Assembly (NCBI RefSeq): GCF_000005505.3
Contig: NC_016133.3
Coordinates: 6,324,001 to 6,388,000 of the forward strand
DNA from: Brachypodium distachyon
Lineage: Eukaryota > Streptophyta > Magnoliopsida > Poales > Poaceae
Direction: 5' to 3'
Length of the DNA: 64,000 bases
The notes below the pieces were generated by a model. The model was given only the letters and a program-made list of their open reading frames with translations, did not search any database and was not told the origin of the DNA. This document shows, piece after piece, positions 24,480 through 36,300 of this stretch. The translations under genes and the position numbers were made by a program. Every line of letters starts with the position of its first letter. The stretch's first letter is position 1.

Positions 24480-27400
24480 AGGACGCCAGGTCGAGCGGCC
24501 GTAACGGCACAACGCGTGATGCTTGGCCCTGCCTCCTTATAAAAGGCCAAGCCATCATGTAAACGGAGGGGGGAGCGCGCCCAGGATGGCGGCGCGGCGC
24601 ACTCCGCAACGTCCCCAAACCAAGATTGAGGTGAACAAGGAAGAAGATCCCAAGGAAGGCCACACACGCGGAGGAGGGCAGCGCTCAGACACGCCCAAGA
24701 CGGAGACCCTCCCCGACCGGAAGGCAGCGGACGTCGCGCCCAGACGCTCGCACAAGCAGATCCATGGAGCATCCAAGGCGAGCAAGTCCAGGTAGGTGAA
24801 CAGGAAAAGGCCACAGTAGAGAGAAGGAGCGCGGCGGCGCCCTAGACGAACAGGTGCCAGGGGAGCAGTGCTGGTCGACACGCCCATGGCCATGGTGAAC
24901 AGGTCCAAGGAAGAGTCGATCCAAGACAAGAAGCAGGGCAGCGAGACGACGCGCCCAAGATGAACAGGTCCACGGAGGAGCCGGCGGAGCTGATCGTTTC
25001 AGGAGGTGCAGGTCGAGTGAACAGGAACAAAACGGAGGGTGGCGAGACGCCGCACCCGAACCTGCGTCAAGCCATGTATGCAGAAGAGCACAGGTAACCA
25101 TCAAGCAAATAAAACAGGTTCCAATATTAAGGAGGACGCGTCCAGGAGGAGCCAACGGCGCAGATCGACGGCGACCACGAGGGCTCCGCCGCAGGATCGC
25201 GCCCATGGCGGCGAACATGTACAGGGGCACGCATGCCGCCGAACTGACGTTCCGGAACCCGCCGGCCGTCGCGCAGCCAGCGGCCATGCCGAGGGCAGGG
25301 CAACGTACGGCGTCACCTGAGCGCCACGCTCATCGCCTATGGACTATGGTGGTCAAGCCGCCTCGACGCCCCCCTGCGTTTTGCTGCCCATGACGAGTAT
25401 CGCCGCGTGAAGGCAGCGGCCGCTGTCACACAAAGACACGAGCCGCACGTCCGCAATGGTGTGGAGACGGCCGGCTTGTTTCCGGGCGCCCACCCAACCG
25501 TCGACACATGAACGCATGAAGGTAATGACATATCCTGTGATCTCTCGTTTCCATGCAGAGGACCAGGTCGTGGCTGCAAAGCTCAGGGCTTGAAGCAACC
25601 ACGACGATGCCATCCTCGGAGCTTGGCCGCATGTGCGGTCGTGATTGCCATCGTGCGGCGTTGCTGGTGCCATGTCATGGAGGTGTGCCACGTTCCGACG
25701 CCCACACAATGCGAGGCGTCGTCTTCATCAATAACCAACCGGCGTCCACCCGAGCCCCATCGCTGGCCCCACGTTAAGGACGAGCACCATGTTCCAACGC
25801 CCGCACAATGTGAGGCGTCGTCTTCAGCAATAGCGAACCATTGTCCGCCTCAGCGCCGTCGTGCTCAACGGAAGGTTGTGGCCTGCGGCTTCTATGTAGT
25901 GCCCAACCTAGGCGGGGCGCTACCTTCATCATCGACCACGCAAGCCCGAATACCGCCACCGCCGGTGGCGCGGTTGTGGGCGACATCTACATCGTACAGG
26001 TTGTCCGTGCCAGCGGGAGGCGCCCGTCAGTTCCCAGGTCCGCGGCTCGTGGCGTCCTTTGACGTGGTGTCCGCTGAGATACCGCCACACAGGGCGCCTG
26101 TCTTGGCGCATCCTTCACCAACCCGACGTCGTGACGCCACCGCTCATGTTCTTCGACGTGGTGTCCGTTGAGACACCACCATGCACGGCACCCGCCTTGA
26201 CGTGGTCTTCACCTACTTGGCATCACTCCGCGTGGTGTCCGCTGAGACACCACCACAGCTGGTGCCATCTCTTGGCACCCTTTTCACAGGTTGTTGCGGT
26301 GCTAGACGCTGCCGCTCGTGACGGTCTTTTACGTGGTGTCCGCTGAGACACTGCCACGCATGGCGCCCACCTTGCCGCACTTTTCACAGGTTGTTGCGGT
26401 GCGAGACGCCGCCGCTCGAGGCGGCCTTTTACGTGGTGTCCGCTGAGACACTGCCACTCATGGCGCCCGCCTTGGAGCACTTTTCACAGGTATGAATCAT
26501 AGGTATGAACATAGCCGCTCATGGCGGCCTTCTACATGGTGTCTGCTGAGACATAGCCATACACGGCGCCTGCCTTGGTGCGCTCTTCACCAACTTGTCA
26601 TCAGCATGCCGCCGCTCGTGGCGGCCCTCCTACATGGTGTCCGTCGAGACGCCGCTACACGGTGCCCACTTGGGCGCATTCTTCATTGACTCATGGCCAG
26701 GTCTCTTGCACCTCCGACAGCACCTACATCATCGTCTTCAACATCAAGTCTACTCCCTCATCCGCATTGCCGATGGCATTCCGACATCCAAGCATCTTCT
26801 CCAACACCGACTAAGCACCGGCGACGCGAATCCACTCCACCGACATGTGCTTGTATCGATGAAGTACATCACCACACCACATGCTCTTGCTGGGCACCGG
26901 CGCTAGGTGACGGCAAGACATCCTGTTCGGTCCGACGAAGCGGACATTTTACAGGCCAGGTGACGATGAGGCGAAGGCCACTTCGTCAACCTGTCTAGCT
27001 GACAAGGCGTGTGTTACCTAGACACTTCATCGTACATCGACAAGACGGCGGAGCACGCTGTTCGGCACCTGCACGATCGAACAGTCGTGGCTTAGCTTCG
27101 ACGGAGCGGGGTCGTACCACCCCTCTCCTCTTTATCACCACCATCTTCTACACCAAGCATATGGAGAAGACAAGACTTGAAGACGACACCATTGCAGCAG
27201 CTTAATCGGAGGTGGTCTGCAGGCCTGACCTGCGGATGTAATTAAGCAGGAGCTTTCCGAGGCCCCGTGAACAAGGAGACCACAATCGCCCATGTTATGT
27301 TGGCCGTGCTAGCAGGCCACACGGAGCGCATTATTTATAGAGAACTTGTAATTTCGTTTCTCGATACGAGATTAATAAAATACATGTTTCCCTAATTTCT
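24480..27400 (+). mobile_element. GC-rich, probably non-autonomous transposable element
   Basis: About 2.9 kb of atypically GC-rich sequence between AT-rich flanks. A clear TATA box (TATAAAAG at about 24538) is followed by repeated 'gaacaggtcca'/'gcgcccaagatgaacagg' phrases to 25070. A 100-bp tandem array follows (listed separately), and AATAAAAT near 27375 could be a poly(A) signal. Many frames are open only because of base composition; no gag, pol or transposase motif seen. It looks like a transcribed non-coding retroelement derivative, but termini were not defined. Confidence 0.4.
26061..26720 (+). repeat. Tandem array of a ~100-bp GC-rich unit
   Basis: The phrase ACGTGGTGTCCGCTGAGACA (with variants) recurs at about 26061, 26154, 26229, 26331, 26431, 26533 and 26631, mostly 93-102 bp apart. 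Units also share CTTTTCACAGGTTGTTGCGG and CGCTCGTGGCGGCC segments. Confidence 0.85.
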
Positions 27401-27499
27401 CTTTATTTATTTGTGTACATTAGTACACTGGCACCCCCGCACCTTTTTCTTTCCCCTGGCGCGTTGAGAAAATACACTCTATGTCTTAGAGTTTTGTTA

Positions 27500-27595
27500 T
27501 TTTTCTCGCCAAACACCTTCCGCTGGAAGTGGAGCGACAATGGGAGTTACACGGCCTCCTCGGCGTATGCGGCTTTCTTCCGAGGCCGTGTGCTC
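27500..27595 (+). pseudogene. LINE ORF2 fragment (pre-zf-RVT region)
   Basis: The plus frame reads FRWKWSDNGSYTASSAYAAF then FRGRV, a hallmark of plant LINE ORF2 just before the zinc-binding RT segment. Only about 95 bp remain before the sequence switches to LINE in the opposite orientation. Confidence 0.7.
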
Positions 27596-28545
27596 TCAGC
27601 TTCCTCCCAACTTTCAATACCAGCCAATTCCTCCTTAAGAATTTTTCTCATTTTCCTATTGGCCCCAAAGAGATTTGACCCCGAACCTTTAAAATATTTC
27701 TTAACTCTTTTTAACTTGATATTAAACACATCCACAGGATCACTGCTAGCAACAGGTTGCTTCCAAATCTCAGCCACCTTGGGCAGGAAATCTTTCTGTT
27801 TAAGCCAAGATAGCTGAAATGGAAGTCTCTAACTTTCTTAGGAGGTGCATTTTCATTTGAGCAAAGCAAAAGTGGATTATGATCAGACTTGTCCCTAACC
27901 AATTTGGACACAGTGACCAGGGAAAAGATGACTCCCAATCAGGAGACATAAGAATCCTATCTAGCTTTTCAAGTGTAGGGGACAAGCGATTATTGGACCA
28001 GGTATAAGTACCACCATTCATATGAATCTCCCTCAACCCCATAGTTTGGATAATGGAATTAAACAAATCAGAAGCATGAGAGCTGATAAATCTCTTAGTT
28101 TTTTCACCAGCATGTCTCAAAATACTGAAGTCACCACCAACAATATAAGGGCAACCAACAACAATACAAAAATCAGCCAGTTCAGTAAGAAAAGCTTCCT
28201 TAAATTCTTCCTCAGCAAAGTCATACACATTTAGGATACTCCTTCTCATTTTCCTTCTTTTATCCCACAAGTTTAGTTGTACCACATATTTCCCAACCTT
28301 ACAAGCAGCAAGCTCAAAGGAGTCATTTCTCACACCACACAAAATACCTCCAGTTTTACCATAAGAAGTAGAACACTTCCAAAAGAAATCATCATTAGGA
28401 TCAAACTTTCTGAAGAAGCATGTTCATAAGTTTTTTTCATGTTTCTTTTGCAAGCAAATAAATTTTAGGGATCTAGCATGGATTAAGTCAGAGAGGTTGG
28501 TGGCCGCCCACCCCTCTGAAGTTCCAAAAGAAACCATTCATTTGA
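27590..28545 (-). pseudogene. LINE endonuclease region, inverted and decayed
   Basis: Minus strand. MNGFFWNFRGVGG at about 28545 starts the APE-type endonuclease domain; later motifs are VGGDFSILRHAGEK (about 28140), GGTYTWSNNRLSPTLEKLDR (about 28010-27950) and SDHNPLLL (about 27880). The segment ends with the linker FNIKLKRVKKYFKGSGSNL before 27590. Stops and frameshifts interrupt it. The 5' leader of the same LINE probably continues to about 28900. Confidence 0.85.
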
Positions 28546-28879
28546 ATTTATTAGGAATCTCTCTCTTCTTTATAGCTCTGCTAGGGGGCTCAGGGCAGCT
28601 GCCAGGAATCACATTAGTTTTTTTTTTCAGCTTAGGAGACACTTTACGTTCCCTTTTTTCCCCTATTTCCTGAATGCGAGTTACCCAATGTGGTAGCAGT
28701 TTGATAAGGACACGAGTTGCGTTCCCTAACTCTAGAAATTAGGCCCTCCAGATTTTGGGGCCCTGTGCGGCCGCACCGGCTGCACTCCCGTCGGCCCGGC
28801 CTTGCTCGTGGCATATGAATTGGGATCAATGCACCAAAGCGATCCAATAGCAAAGACCAGCACCACATCCTCCAGCACT

Positions 28880-29240
28880 CAACAGGCGACTGTCCTTTCC
28901 CCTAAAAAAAAGGCAACTGTCCCCTAAAAAAACAGTCAATTGCCGCCGCACACCAACCCCAAAGAAACCTAAATCTAGATCCATCTCCCCGAGCTATTTT
29001 TTTTTAAATAATACGAATTAAATAATTATTTTTGAAAATAATATGTGTTTTTCAGAATTTTCAAAAATAATACGCCCTCGATCTGGGCCAGGCCGATTAG
29101 CTCCGGTCGGCTTGGCTGAAGCCGATTAGTTTCACTTGGTTTGGGCGAAGCTGATTAGTTCCAGTTAGTGTCGCCCAAGCCGACAAGCCGACTGGAACTA
29201 ATGAGCTTCCCCAAGCTACTTAGTTGCATGATCAATGCAT
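28880..29240. other. No gene; short internal repeats
   Basis: AT-rich then a repeat of GAAGC(C/T)GATTAGTT with an inverted counterpart near 29180-29205. Nothing coding seen. Confidence 0.4.
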
Positions 29241-29559
29241 GTTTAAATAGACGTAGCTTGTGTTGCGTCCATAAGCCCAACAATTCAACTGAAATTAAGC
29301 CATGACTGAAATTAGGAGAGCAAATTAACAGAACTGAGGCACGATTGGATTGAAATTAAGGCATGATTGAACAGAAGCCGGTTACAGAACTAAGGCACGA
29401 TTGAACTATTTGCTCTCTTAATTTTCCATTTCACTCCAATTGTGCCTTAGTCTGTAACAGATTCTGTTAATTTGCTCTCTTAATTTCAGTCGTGCATTAA
29501 TTTCAGTCGAATTGCTAGATTTCTGGACGAAACACACAAGCTAGGTCCATTTAAATATG
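29241..29559. repeat. Foldback/hairpin inverted repeat next to the I29 gene
   Basis: The left arm from about 29241 (TTTAAATAGACGTAGCTTGT ... CAATTCAACTGAAATTAAG ... GAGAGCAAATTAACAGAA) is matched in reverse by the right arm ending about 29556 (ACACAAGCTAGGTCCATTTA). Total about 320 bp, arms about 130 bp. No flanking duplication was certain. Confidence 0.8.
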
Positions 29560-30160
29560 GCAGCGGCGCAGGTAATCCCTATTTTAATATCTAAGTGCCT
29601 CTTTCGGGATTTGGATATGAATCCTCGATACTGAAATTCCCAAAGGATTTCTCCTTACTTGGATCTGAATGCTTCAGAATTTAATACTACCTGAAATTTC
29701 CATATAATTTCTCATCTACTATTTGATTAAGCAGGCAGGGATTGGGCCCAATTCATTGGGAGTTGTTCTAATAATCACACATCTAACGACCCTATTGTTT
29801 GCTTCATCATGTTATCCTGCTTTCATCTCTTCAGGTAAGGGGTACCAGATGGAGAAAGGCGGTCCCAAGTCAGAAGAGAATCGCTGTCCCAGGTCACTAG
29901 ATCCCTATCTTACTGTTGTTGATGGGAAGGTGCTTGAGTCTAAGGAAGCCATATACTCATTGTATGAATACTGGTGCAAGTATTATGGCATATCGCGTGA
30001 CCCTGCTGAGATGCGCCGCCGGTTCGTGACATTTAGGAGTTCTGCTAGGCTTGTGCACAAAAGCAACAAAGAGTGTACCGGGCCATTGCTCGCACTGAAC
30101 CCGTGGGCAGATATGACCTTGCAGGAGACTTATCCAAGACCTTATTATCGTGCAATATGA
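29557..30160 (+). CDS. Small protein with a stand-alone I29 (papain propeptide-like) domain
   Basis: Proposed exons 29557-29571 (MAAAQ, donor GTAATC) and 29735-30160, together 146 aa; both are phase 0. A hydrophobic stretch (about 13-30, LGVVLIITHLTTLLFA) could be a signal or anchor. Residues about 80-135 fit the cathepsin propeptide inhibitor fold: SLYEYWCKYYGI, then the ERFNIN-like pattern E-x3-R-x3-F-x2-S-x3-V-x3-N within EMRRRFVTF...HKSN, then LNPWADMTLQE, matching the N-x-[FW]-A-D-[LM]-T block. The protein stops 15 residues later, so no protease domain follows. From the family, free I29 domains can inhibit cysteine proteases. The start exon sits at the edge of the inverted repeat and is less certain than the main exon. 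Confidence 0.6.
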
Positions 30161-31479
30161 TCTTGGTGCTTTCTTATGTACCCTGTGTGAACCTTAAGTT
30201 ATGCTCTCGTAAGACTTGCATTATGTTCTAGCACTACTCTTCGTTGCTTTGTTGTATCAACTCATTTAGCTGTGATGGAAACAAGGAACTCATTTAGCTG
30301 TAATAAAAGCTATGTTTCCTGCATCAGCATGTATATTGGATATATATCTTGTATTTGTGCAAATAATGCCTTTTTGTTTTGAGTAAACTGCAACCGTGGT
30401 CAACTTCACACAATTTCAGTCTTCTTAGGGCAAATATCGTTTATTTTAATACCACGGGAATACGGAACACAAACATAGATTGGATACATAATTAGAGGTC
30501 GAGACTTTTATGTTGTTGGTTCATACACAGGATACGATCCATACATAAGAATAAAAACATATTATGAATGTTAAGGAAACACAAATGATCTTTTTAAGAG
30601 TTTCCAGAGTTCACAATGGAAGTCCTCCAAAATTAATGTGAATCTTGCGTTCTACGAAACTTTTCTATAGAACAAAACCCACTGTAATAAGGAAAACGTT
30701 TCATTGCAAAATACATCTGTGGCGACCCGGACGTGTGAGGATCAGAATCTCAATGTATGTTGCGTCTTTGGATCGGTTGCCAGTACACAGTTCAGAGCTG
30801 AAATACCAATAACACATGTCATTTTTATTAACGATAAATAATAATCCAGAGTACATATTTTTATTACACAACGGAGAACCAAATTAAATACCAATCACCG
30901 GCCTCCGACATACCACTCCGTTCGGTTAAAAACATTTTTTGTTTTATTTCGAAAACCTTTTTCAAAACATATTCGTTCATTCTGAGCTCTTAATACTTTT
31001 GAAGATAGTTTTGTACCCTCCCGATACAATAGTATAGCAAGCACTTTGCAAATAACATAGACAACAACCTATATAGTGTAATTGGTGGCATGACAATGGT
31101 CTCAAAGGCTACTAGGACTATAACTAAACAAGTTGCAAACACATTTTAAACATAGTCATAAGTAAATAATCCTACACATGCATCTCTACACATGGTAAAT
31201 CAAAATAGCATATGCAGAAATATGAGTGTCTACATGTTCAAAAGTGTAACTTTTCTTGGCCTTAGTCTAGATCAACTTGGTGTACTCCACGACACTCGGA
31301 ACAATTGCACTCCGAATAATCTATCAGAGAAAATTAAAAACAACCATAAACAAATGTCGGGTAACTCAAATTGAACTCCGACAGAAGAATGAACGATCAA
31401 ACTATGAACACCAATTAAAATAGTACTAACTAGGTGTCGGCCCAAGGAATACCAGGGTATCCCGAGTCCATGGAGTGCG
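30161..31479. other. No gene; possible decayed LTR-type sequence
   Basis: 3' flank of the I29 gene, then from about 30718 a segment starting TGTGGCGACCCGGACGTGTG that resembles an LTR start. No end with CA and no target duplication was found. The last 45 bp before 31480 (GGTGTCGGCCCAAGG onward) is unrelated to the gene copy that follows and marks its breakpoint. Confidence 0.3.
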
Positions 31480-31966
31480 GGCCACTCGCAGAGGCAGAGA
31501 TGCTGGCGAAGCTCGGGTTGCAATGCACGGCCCTGAAATGCAGAGACCGGCCTGATCTTGACTCGGAGGTGCTGCCGAAGCTGGAGGAGATTCTGCGTAG
31601 GATTTCTTGTAAGGCGGATATGAGGAATCCGAAGCCGTGTGCACCAGCCCACTTCATCTGCCCCATAACAAAGGTAACTAAACCCAATTCTGCTTGATTG
31701 TCAGTTCAGTAATCACCTCTTATCCTCTAGCTAAAAACTACACGGATTCGAATTTTCGATGTAGGAGGTGATGGATGATCCGTATGTGGTTGCCGATGGA
31801 CATACCTACGAGCGCCATGCCATCGAAGCTTGGCTCAGGAAGTACATGACATCGCCGCTCACGAGGCGCAAGCTTCCTAATTTGTCGATAATCCCAAATC
31901 ATTCGCTGCGTGCGGCGATACAACAGTGGAAGAATTCGTCTCGGACAAAGGCTTGGAACGGGCAAT
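31480..31966 (+). pseudogene. 3' copy of the U-box kinase gene (end of kinase plus U-box)
   Basis: Nearly identical to 22198-22686: end of exon 8 from GGCCACTCGCAG, the complete last intron with its GT-AG borders, and the complete U-box exon to TGA at 31964-31966. The U-box reads GHTYERHAIEAWL, where the full-length gene has GHTYEHYAIEAWL, so the fragment keeps the more usual residues. Similarity continues through the 3' flank to about 32480, minus the Stowaway element. It lacks a promoter and the first 84% of the gene. A short frame from 31434 could in principle fuse 15 foreign residues to it. Confidence 0.9.
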
Positions 31967-32688
31967 GAGTGTCTTATATGTTTATGATGTAAATGAACTT
32001 GCAATTATATTCTTCATTGTTGTAGCCCATAAATGATTAAAGTGGGTTGCAATTCCAAACTGTAAATCACGGAGAGTATATATAGTTGGGTAGATAAGGT
32101 AGTAATTTTTTTTCCGTTTCGGCTTTCGGGCGATCGGAGCAGATGTCGTCTTCGTTAGTATCCAACAAGCTGACAGGTCCAATTATTTGACATAAACAAA
32201 TTGATTGAGCGAGAGAAGCTCATGCCGGATTCGCCTTTGTCTCGCACAATTGTGTCAGCATTTGATAATATATAATGTCGTCAGATCAATATTTGACAGA
32301 TCTTGTCTCGGACGTCTAAATATCTGATATATCTGTGAGTAGGGATACATTTGGGAAAATGGCGATTGCGTTATCATCGCACTGTTCTGAACAGGGCCGG
32401 AGATTTTATAGATCGACCAACACTTGGATTAGGTACAGAAGTGGAATCTTACCTCTGTACAGATCTTTCCTTCTTCGAATATATTCTAAATTCTTGTGAC
32501 GACGACAAAAACTTAAGATTGGAGGGAGTACTTATGTTAGGAGAGGAAAGCATACAATACGTCATGTGGAATGCGTCCTTCCAGTGGTGTCCTGTTTCCC
32601 AAGTCAAATCTCTAAAAGTTTGATCAAATTTATAGTGAAATTTATCCAACATCTATAACCTTCGTATTAAATCCGTCATGGTATATAC

Positions 32689-33342
32689 GGGTGCGTGTGC
32701 TTTTGAGCCAAATCGTGCCTCGCCAAAAAATTGGTGCGCCCGCTGCTTTTGGCTGCCGTTTGCATTGATACCAAATTTTTGGCTAGCCCAGCCCAGTCGA
32801 TGGATGCCAGTGCATTTTTCGCCAACACAAGGGCGAGTCATGGGCGTAGGAATCGTTGGCCAAATATTTGGCCGCCAGTGCGTCTTCTGTCCTGTCCGTT
32901 CTGCCGCTTTTCTGTTTCAGCGAGACGGCAAGTGAACCAATCAACTGCATGCATGGATACCGTATCATGCTAACCATTCTCTCTAATCGATCTCTTCCCC
33001 TCAACAACAAAAAAAGATCCCCAGCTTAATCTGCCCCAACCTTATCTCAGTTTCCTAAAATTTCTGTTTGTACACATGTGTATATGTGCTCTTGATGTAT
33101 GAATGTTTATCTCGGTTCAGTATATATAATTAAATACGCAACCATCTATTTTGGCAAGTTATACATAATTGAAGTCAGTCAAAATTTGGCAAAAGGGTTG
33201 GTTGCAAACCAAATGGAGGCCCAGCCATTTTGCCAAAAATTGGTAGATATGGTGGCAGCAATCCAAACAACAAGACTTTACCAAAGTTTTGGTCATGCCA
33301 AATTTTTGATAGGGCTAGTTGGGGTTCAAACCAAACATACCC
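32689..33342. mobile_element. Tourist-like element (PIF/Harbinger), ~654 bp
   Basis: Left end GGGTGCGTGTGCTTTTGAGCC; right end, read backwards, GGGTATGTTTGGTTTGAACC. Both are the GGGTGTGTTTGG-type Tourist terminus. The flanking three bases (TAC/TAT) are only roughly a duplication. The interior has no transposase. It has landed in the flank copied from the U-box kinase gene. Confidence 0.65.
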
Positions 33343-36300
33343 TATATCTATTTAATAATAGGTGTTACGACGGAGTAAGTTAATAGGGCATTTTCGGGGG
33401 AGTAACAGTAGCTGTTTGTTTAAAAGAAAATCAAATAGCAGTTAAAGTTTTCAGAGAAAAGTAGCAAATGATGCCTTAGAAAAAAGAAAGTAACTAGAGC
33501 GGCTGATGCTTTTATTTCTTTTCAACAAAAAATTGCAACAGCATCCCGCGAACGGAATCATTGCTGATCAGCCCCATCCAGCTATATATCCTGACGTCGC
33601 CAAGACACGTGACATGTGCGCCTGCATGCGATCTACACCGCTGCTTTTGTCGCTGGTTCTCGGTGACTTCTGTCTGCATCTGATCGGATTGCCCCCATCC
33701 GTATATGAATGCTAGACGTGGACACGTCCTCCCACTAGCACTAGCGCGCAGACTAGCAGTCGTCGTCGTTTATCACGTTCAAAGTACGTAAAATGCAAGG
33801 CAAGGAGCCGAGCTGAGCTGAGCACGTGATCGACATCGATCGCATGCAACCGTTGCTGTACATGGGCCGTGGCAGCAGCAGCAGCAGGAAGCCTGGTAGG
33901 CCAGCCGTCGTGGAACGCATGCACCGTACGTCGCGTCCAAAACCTGTCGCCCATCTGCCCGTGCACAGCTACAGCGGCTGGGTGGGACTCCCGATGGGTC
34001 ATCGATGTCTGCCTGCAGCTCTAGTGCTAGTGGTCACACGCATGGACGGATGGATGGATGCGCGCGTCCGGGTTTGGATTCTCGAGTTCCCGGCGCCCGC
34101 GTGTTAAGTTTGTCAGAATTTAAATGTATTTATACATGACGTTGTGTGTAGATGCATCTAAATTTAGTTAAAGTTTGTGACAATTTGAACGGAGTATATA
34201 TGCGTAGGGGGGACCGGGCGCTCGCGGGGTGCCCAACAGGTAGCTAGGATCGGAGCCACATCCATGATCGCCGTAAAAACGTAAAACGTTATACACACGG
34301 TCGTTCCAGGCGGTGTGTTATGCGTGCGATCGTTGCGTGACAAAATGCTGAATAGAGCTAGCTAGTTACCGCTAAACTGAACAGGACGAGGTCACGAGCC
34401 ACGAGAGAGCTGTGGGCATATTCTCGTCTAGACCAACCCGTCGATCGATCGATCGACCCTGTCCCCCACATCCACATGCATGGAAGAACCCGGCCGCTAC
34501 GAGTAATTATTGTCCATAGAGAGTTGAACCTGAACTTGTACGAATCCTCGGACTCGAATCCTAGGTTTTCGGCCTCTGAACTAACTAATGCCGGTTGGGA
34601 TTGTCCGTTTGGTTAACCCAGGATCGCTAGCGTGGCATGGGATTAGCTGATTAAGCACTACATGCGGGCCCCACGTGCCTCTATTGACTTGTATATGTTT
34701 GTCCTGAACGAAAACTGGGGAAAAATTCTAGGGTTCTTGCTTAGCAGATAGAGGGGGCGGCCGCGATGTCGTCCTTGTCCGATGTGGCATCACCACAGGG
34801 CGGTCGCCGGTGGAAAAGGGTTCCCGACATGAAAGAGTGGGCTGAAGTGGAAAATGGGCCGAGCCCATCTAAAATCCCAATCTAACATGCCACGTCAACA
34901 ATCCCGGGTGAAACAAACGAGTAATCTCAGGTTAGGGGGTTAATCGACCAGGATTAATTAGTTCAGGGTCCGAAAATCCAAGATTAGAAGTTCAGGGTTC
35001 GATTCCAACGATACGTACAAGTTCAGCGTTCAAAATAGACTTTTCTCTTGTCCTTTTTCTTTTGCGAGGAAGCCAATCACGTACGTACGGTTGATGCAAA
35101 CTATACTAGAGACTTATCAGAAAAAAAGGATCGCCAACCTCCTCTCAACTGAGTCCATTTTTTTGCTATAGGAAGGTACAACAACTAGTTAGCACTTCCA
35201 GAGAAATATACCAAAGATTCTGCATCTTGCTCTTTTCGTACAACAAAGCATATGTATATCTCCGAGCTTGAAATACAGATATCTGTCTATGTAAAAAAAA
35301 CTGAACGACCGGTTGAATCATAAAATTAAAACAACGTTGGTGGTAACTGTTGCTTTCACTGCAGTGTCGTGAAAAAGGTTACCGTGCATGAAAAGGGCGG
35401 AAGCAGAACTGCTCTAGACAGAACCTTTCCGGGCGATGGTGGACATCTTGCAGGAGTAATTGGCAATCATGTAACTGTAACCACACGCTACAGGGCAACT
35501 ATATATATATATGGACCCGTCCTAGGGTTTTTTTTATTTTTATTTTTTTGCAAGGGGTGTGCATCGTTTATTTCTTTATTTAGAATATTTTTTTGGGCCG
35601 CCCACCAATCCTAGCGAGCTACCAACCGCTGCTGTGTCACTATGTTCCACACTGTGCACTGCGCGCGCTACGGTCCAAGGTAGCATGTTTCACGCTGGGA
35701 TATTTTTATGCATTCCCCGTGTTTGCTTCAGTGTGTCCAGATCGACGATATCTCTGTGTGCCCCCACTTAATTTGACTCGGCTGCCTTTGGATCATATTT
35801 GAGGCCTGAAAATAAAGTTGTCCATCGGCCTCATGTGGCCGGACTAAACTAATTTTGACTGACCAACGAAATGAGTCTCTACCAAACCCCCTCACTAAAA
35901 TAATCCAGCGATGAGATGTTATGGATGAGAAGACGAGTTTGTAAAGTTGTTTATCGGCCTCACGCGATTTAGGATAGGGTCAGAGCATGGGTTTGGACGG
36001 ATAAATCACAAAATAACACCGAACAAAGTGCTCCCGTAGCCGGTTTCAGCACATGGTGTGCTCATCGTCTCACTTACTCTTAATCTTAGTGCAAAAGATG
36101 CAAGCATCAAAACCGCACAAAGGCAGTTACAAAAGAGAACCGAAACCCTGACGTTTTGTCTTTTGGATGCCAATTTTCCTTTTTATTAACGGTTTTGCTA
36201 TTTCTTAGACGATTGAGAAATAACTATTTCTTAGTCAATGATAACAACCTTTGAATTCAATCATTGAGATTCGTGTAAGATTAATGTGGGTCTGATGGAT

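Noticed and set aside
24523..26346. Many plus and minus frames of 60-200 codons
   Set aside because: Base composition and tandem repeats explain them; no frame continues across repeat units and none matches a family I know.
27500..28545. LINE 5' inversion by twin priming
   Set aside because: Twin priming joins the pieces head to head; here the 3' ends face each other.
31434..31697. A functional short U-box protein from the 3' gene copy
   Set aside because: The frame reads into the retained intron and stops. No promoter is visible, and the U-box exon is reached only by splicing from a foreign start.
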